From NCBI RefSeq assembly GCF_014650815.1, contig NZ_BMVR01000004.1, forward strand, positions 651,039 through 715,038: 64,000 bases of DNA, read 5' to 3'. Within the stretch, counting starts at the first letter, position 1. Each line of letters opens with the position of its first letter. Below the pieces are notes generated by a model that did not search any database, was not told the DNA's origin, and saw only the letters and a program-made list of their open reading frames with translations. Source of the stretch: Streptomyces flavofungini (GTDB lineage: Bacteria > Actinomycetota > Actinomycetes > Streptomycetales > Streptomycetaceae). Below are positions 63,946 to 64,000 of the stretch, in pieces. The translations under genes were made by a program, and so were the position numbers.

Positions 63946-64000
<55 letters not shown>

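Overview
The window is a high-GC actinobacterial chromosome segment, almost certainly Streptomyces. The evidence is a full two-domain geosmin synthase, third-position G/C codon use, GTG starts, TTA leucine codons that are almost absent, many STAND NTPases, DUF2510 and PAP2 membrane proteins, and short GC-rich repeats between and inside genes. No phage, transposase, CRISPR array or rRNA was seen.

Layout: (1) 1-5 kb: the 3' end of an aldehyde dehydrogenase, a DUF2254 membrane protein, tRNA-Leu(GAG), and a GH3 beta-N-acetylglucosaminidase behind two DasR-like sites. (2) 5-15 kb: an unassigned biosynthetic-looking island. It holds a zinc-type dehydrogenase, a Gfo/Idh/MocA oxidoreductase, a PhyH dioxygenase, a LuxE/EhpF-like adenylating enzyme, a LuxC-like acyl reductase, an alpha/beta-hydrolase fused to a DegT aminotransferase, and a SPASM-type radical SAM enzyme. 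The three central genes are translationally coupled and suggest acid to aldehyde to amine chemistry. (3) 15-30 kb: three unrelated STAND NTPases (one paired with a membrane-anchored type-1 binding protein, one NACHT-LRR, one NB-ARC-TPR with an N-terminal RHIM-like amyloid motif), interspersed with a metallophosphoesterase, an SDR, a galactonate-dehydratase-like enzyme and an orphan QcrB. The only in-frame TTA codons I found are in the NACHT and NB-ARC genes, pointing to bldA-dependent expression. (4) 30-34 kb: a GT-B-like protein and geosmin synthase, then a deletion scar. (5) 35-38.4 kb: a carnitine to glycine betaine module under an XRE-TetR fusion regulator with an 18-bp palindrome. (6) 38.5-54 kb: GH4, a ferredoxin-like protein, a FusB-like protein, GNAT, quinone oxidoreductase, Tat-exported phospholipase C, an archaeal/Rickettsia-type ValRS, a LURP-one-like gene with an internal amber codon, DMT and PAP2 proteins divergent from a TetR gene across an 18-bp inverted repeat, a DUF2510 protein and AnmK. 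(7) 54-64 kb: an MFS transporter, then a set matching the KstR2 regulon for sterol C/D-ring (HIP) catabolism (acyl-CoA dehydrogenase pair, IpdF-like SDR, KstR2-like TetR, FadA6-like thiolase, KstR2-type operator). Last comes a LuxR-family ATPase gene with an internal amber codon and no HTH, and repeats to the edge.

The main leads are the uncharacterised 5-15 kb cluster, the two TTA-containing NLR-like genes (one with an amyloid signalling motif), and two genes interrupted by UAG in the same CAG-TAG context. Function statements rest on motif recognition by eye; no database search was run.
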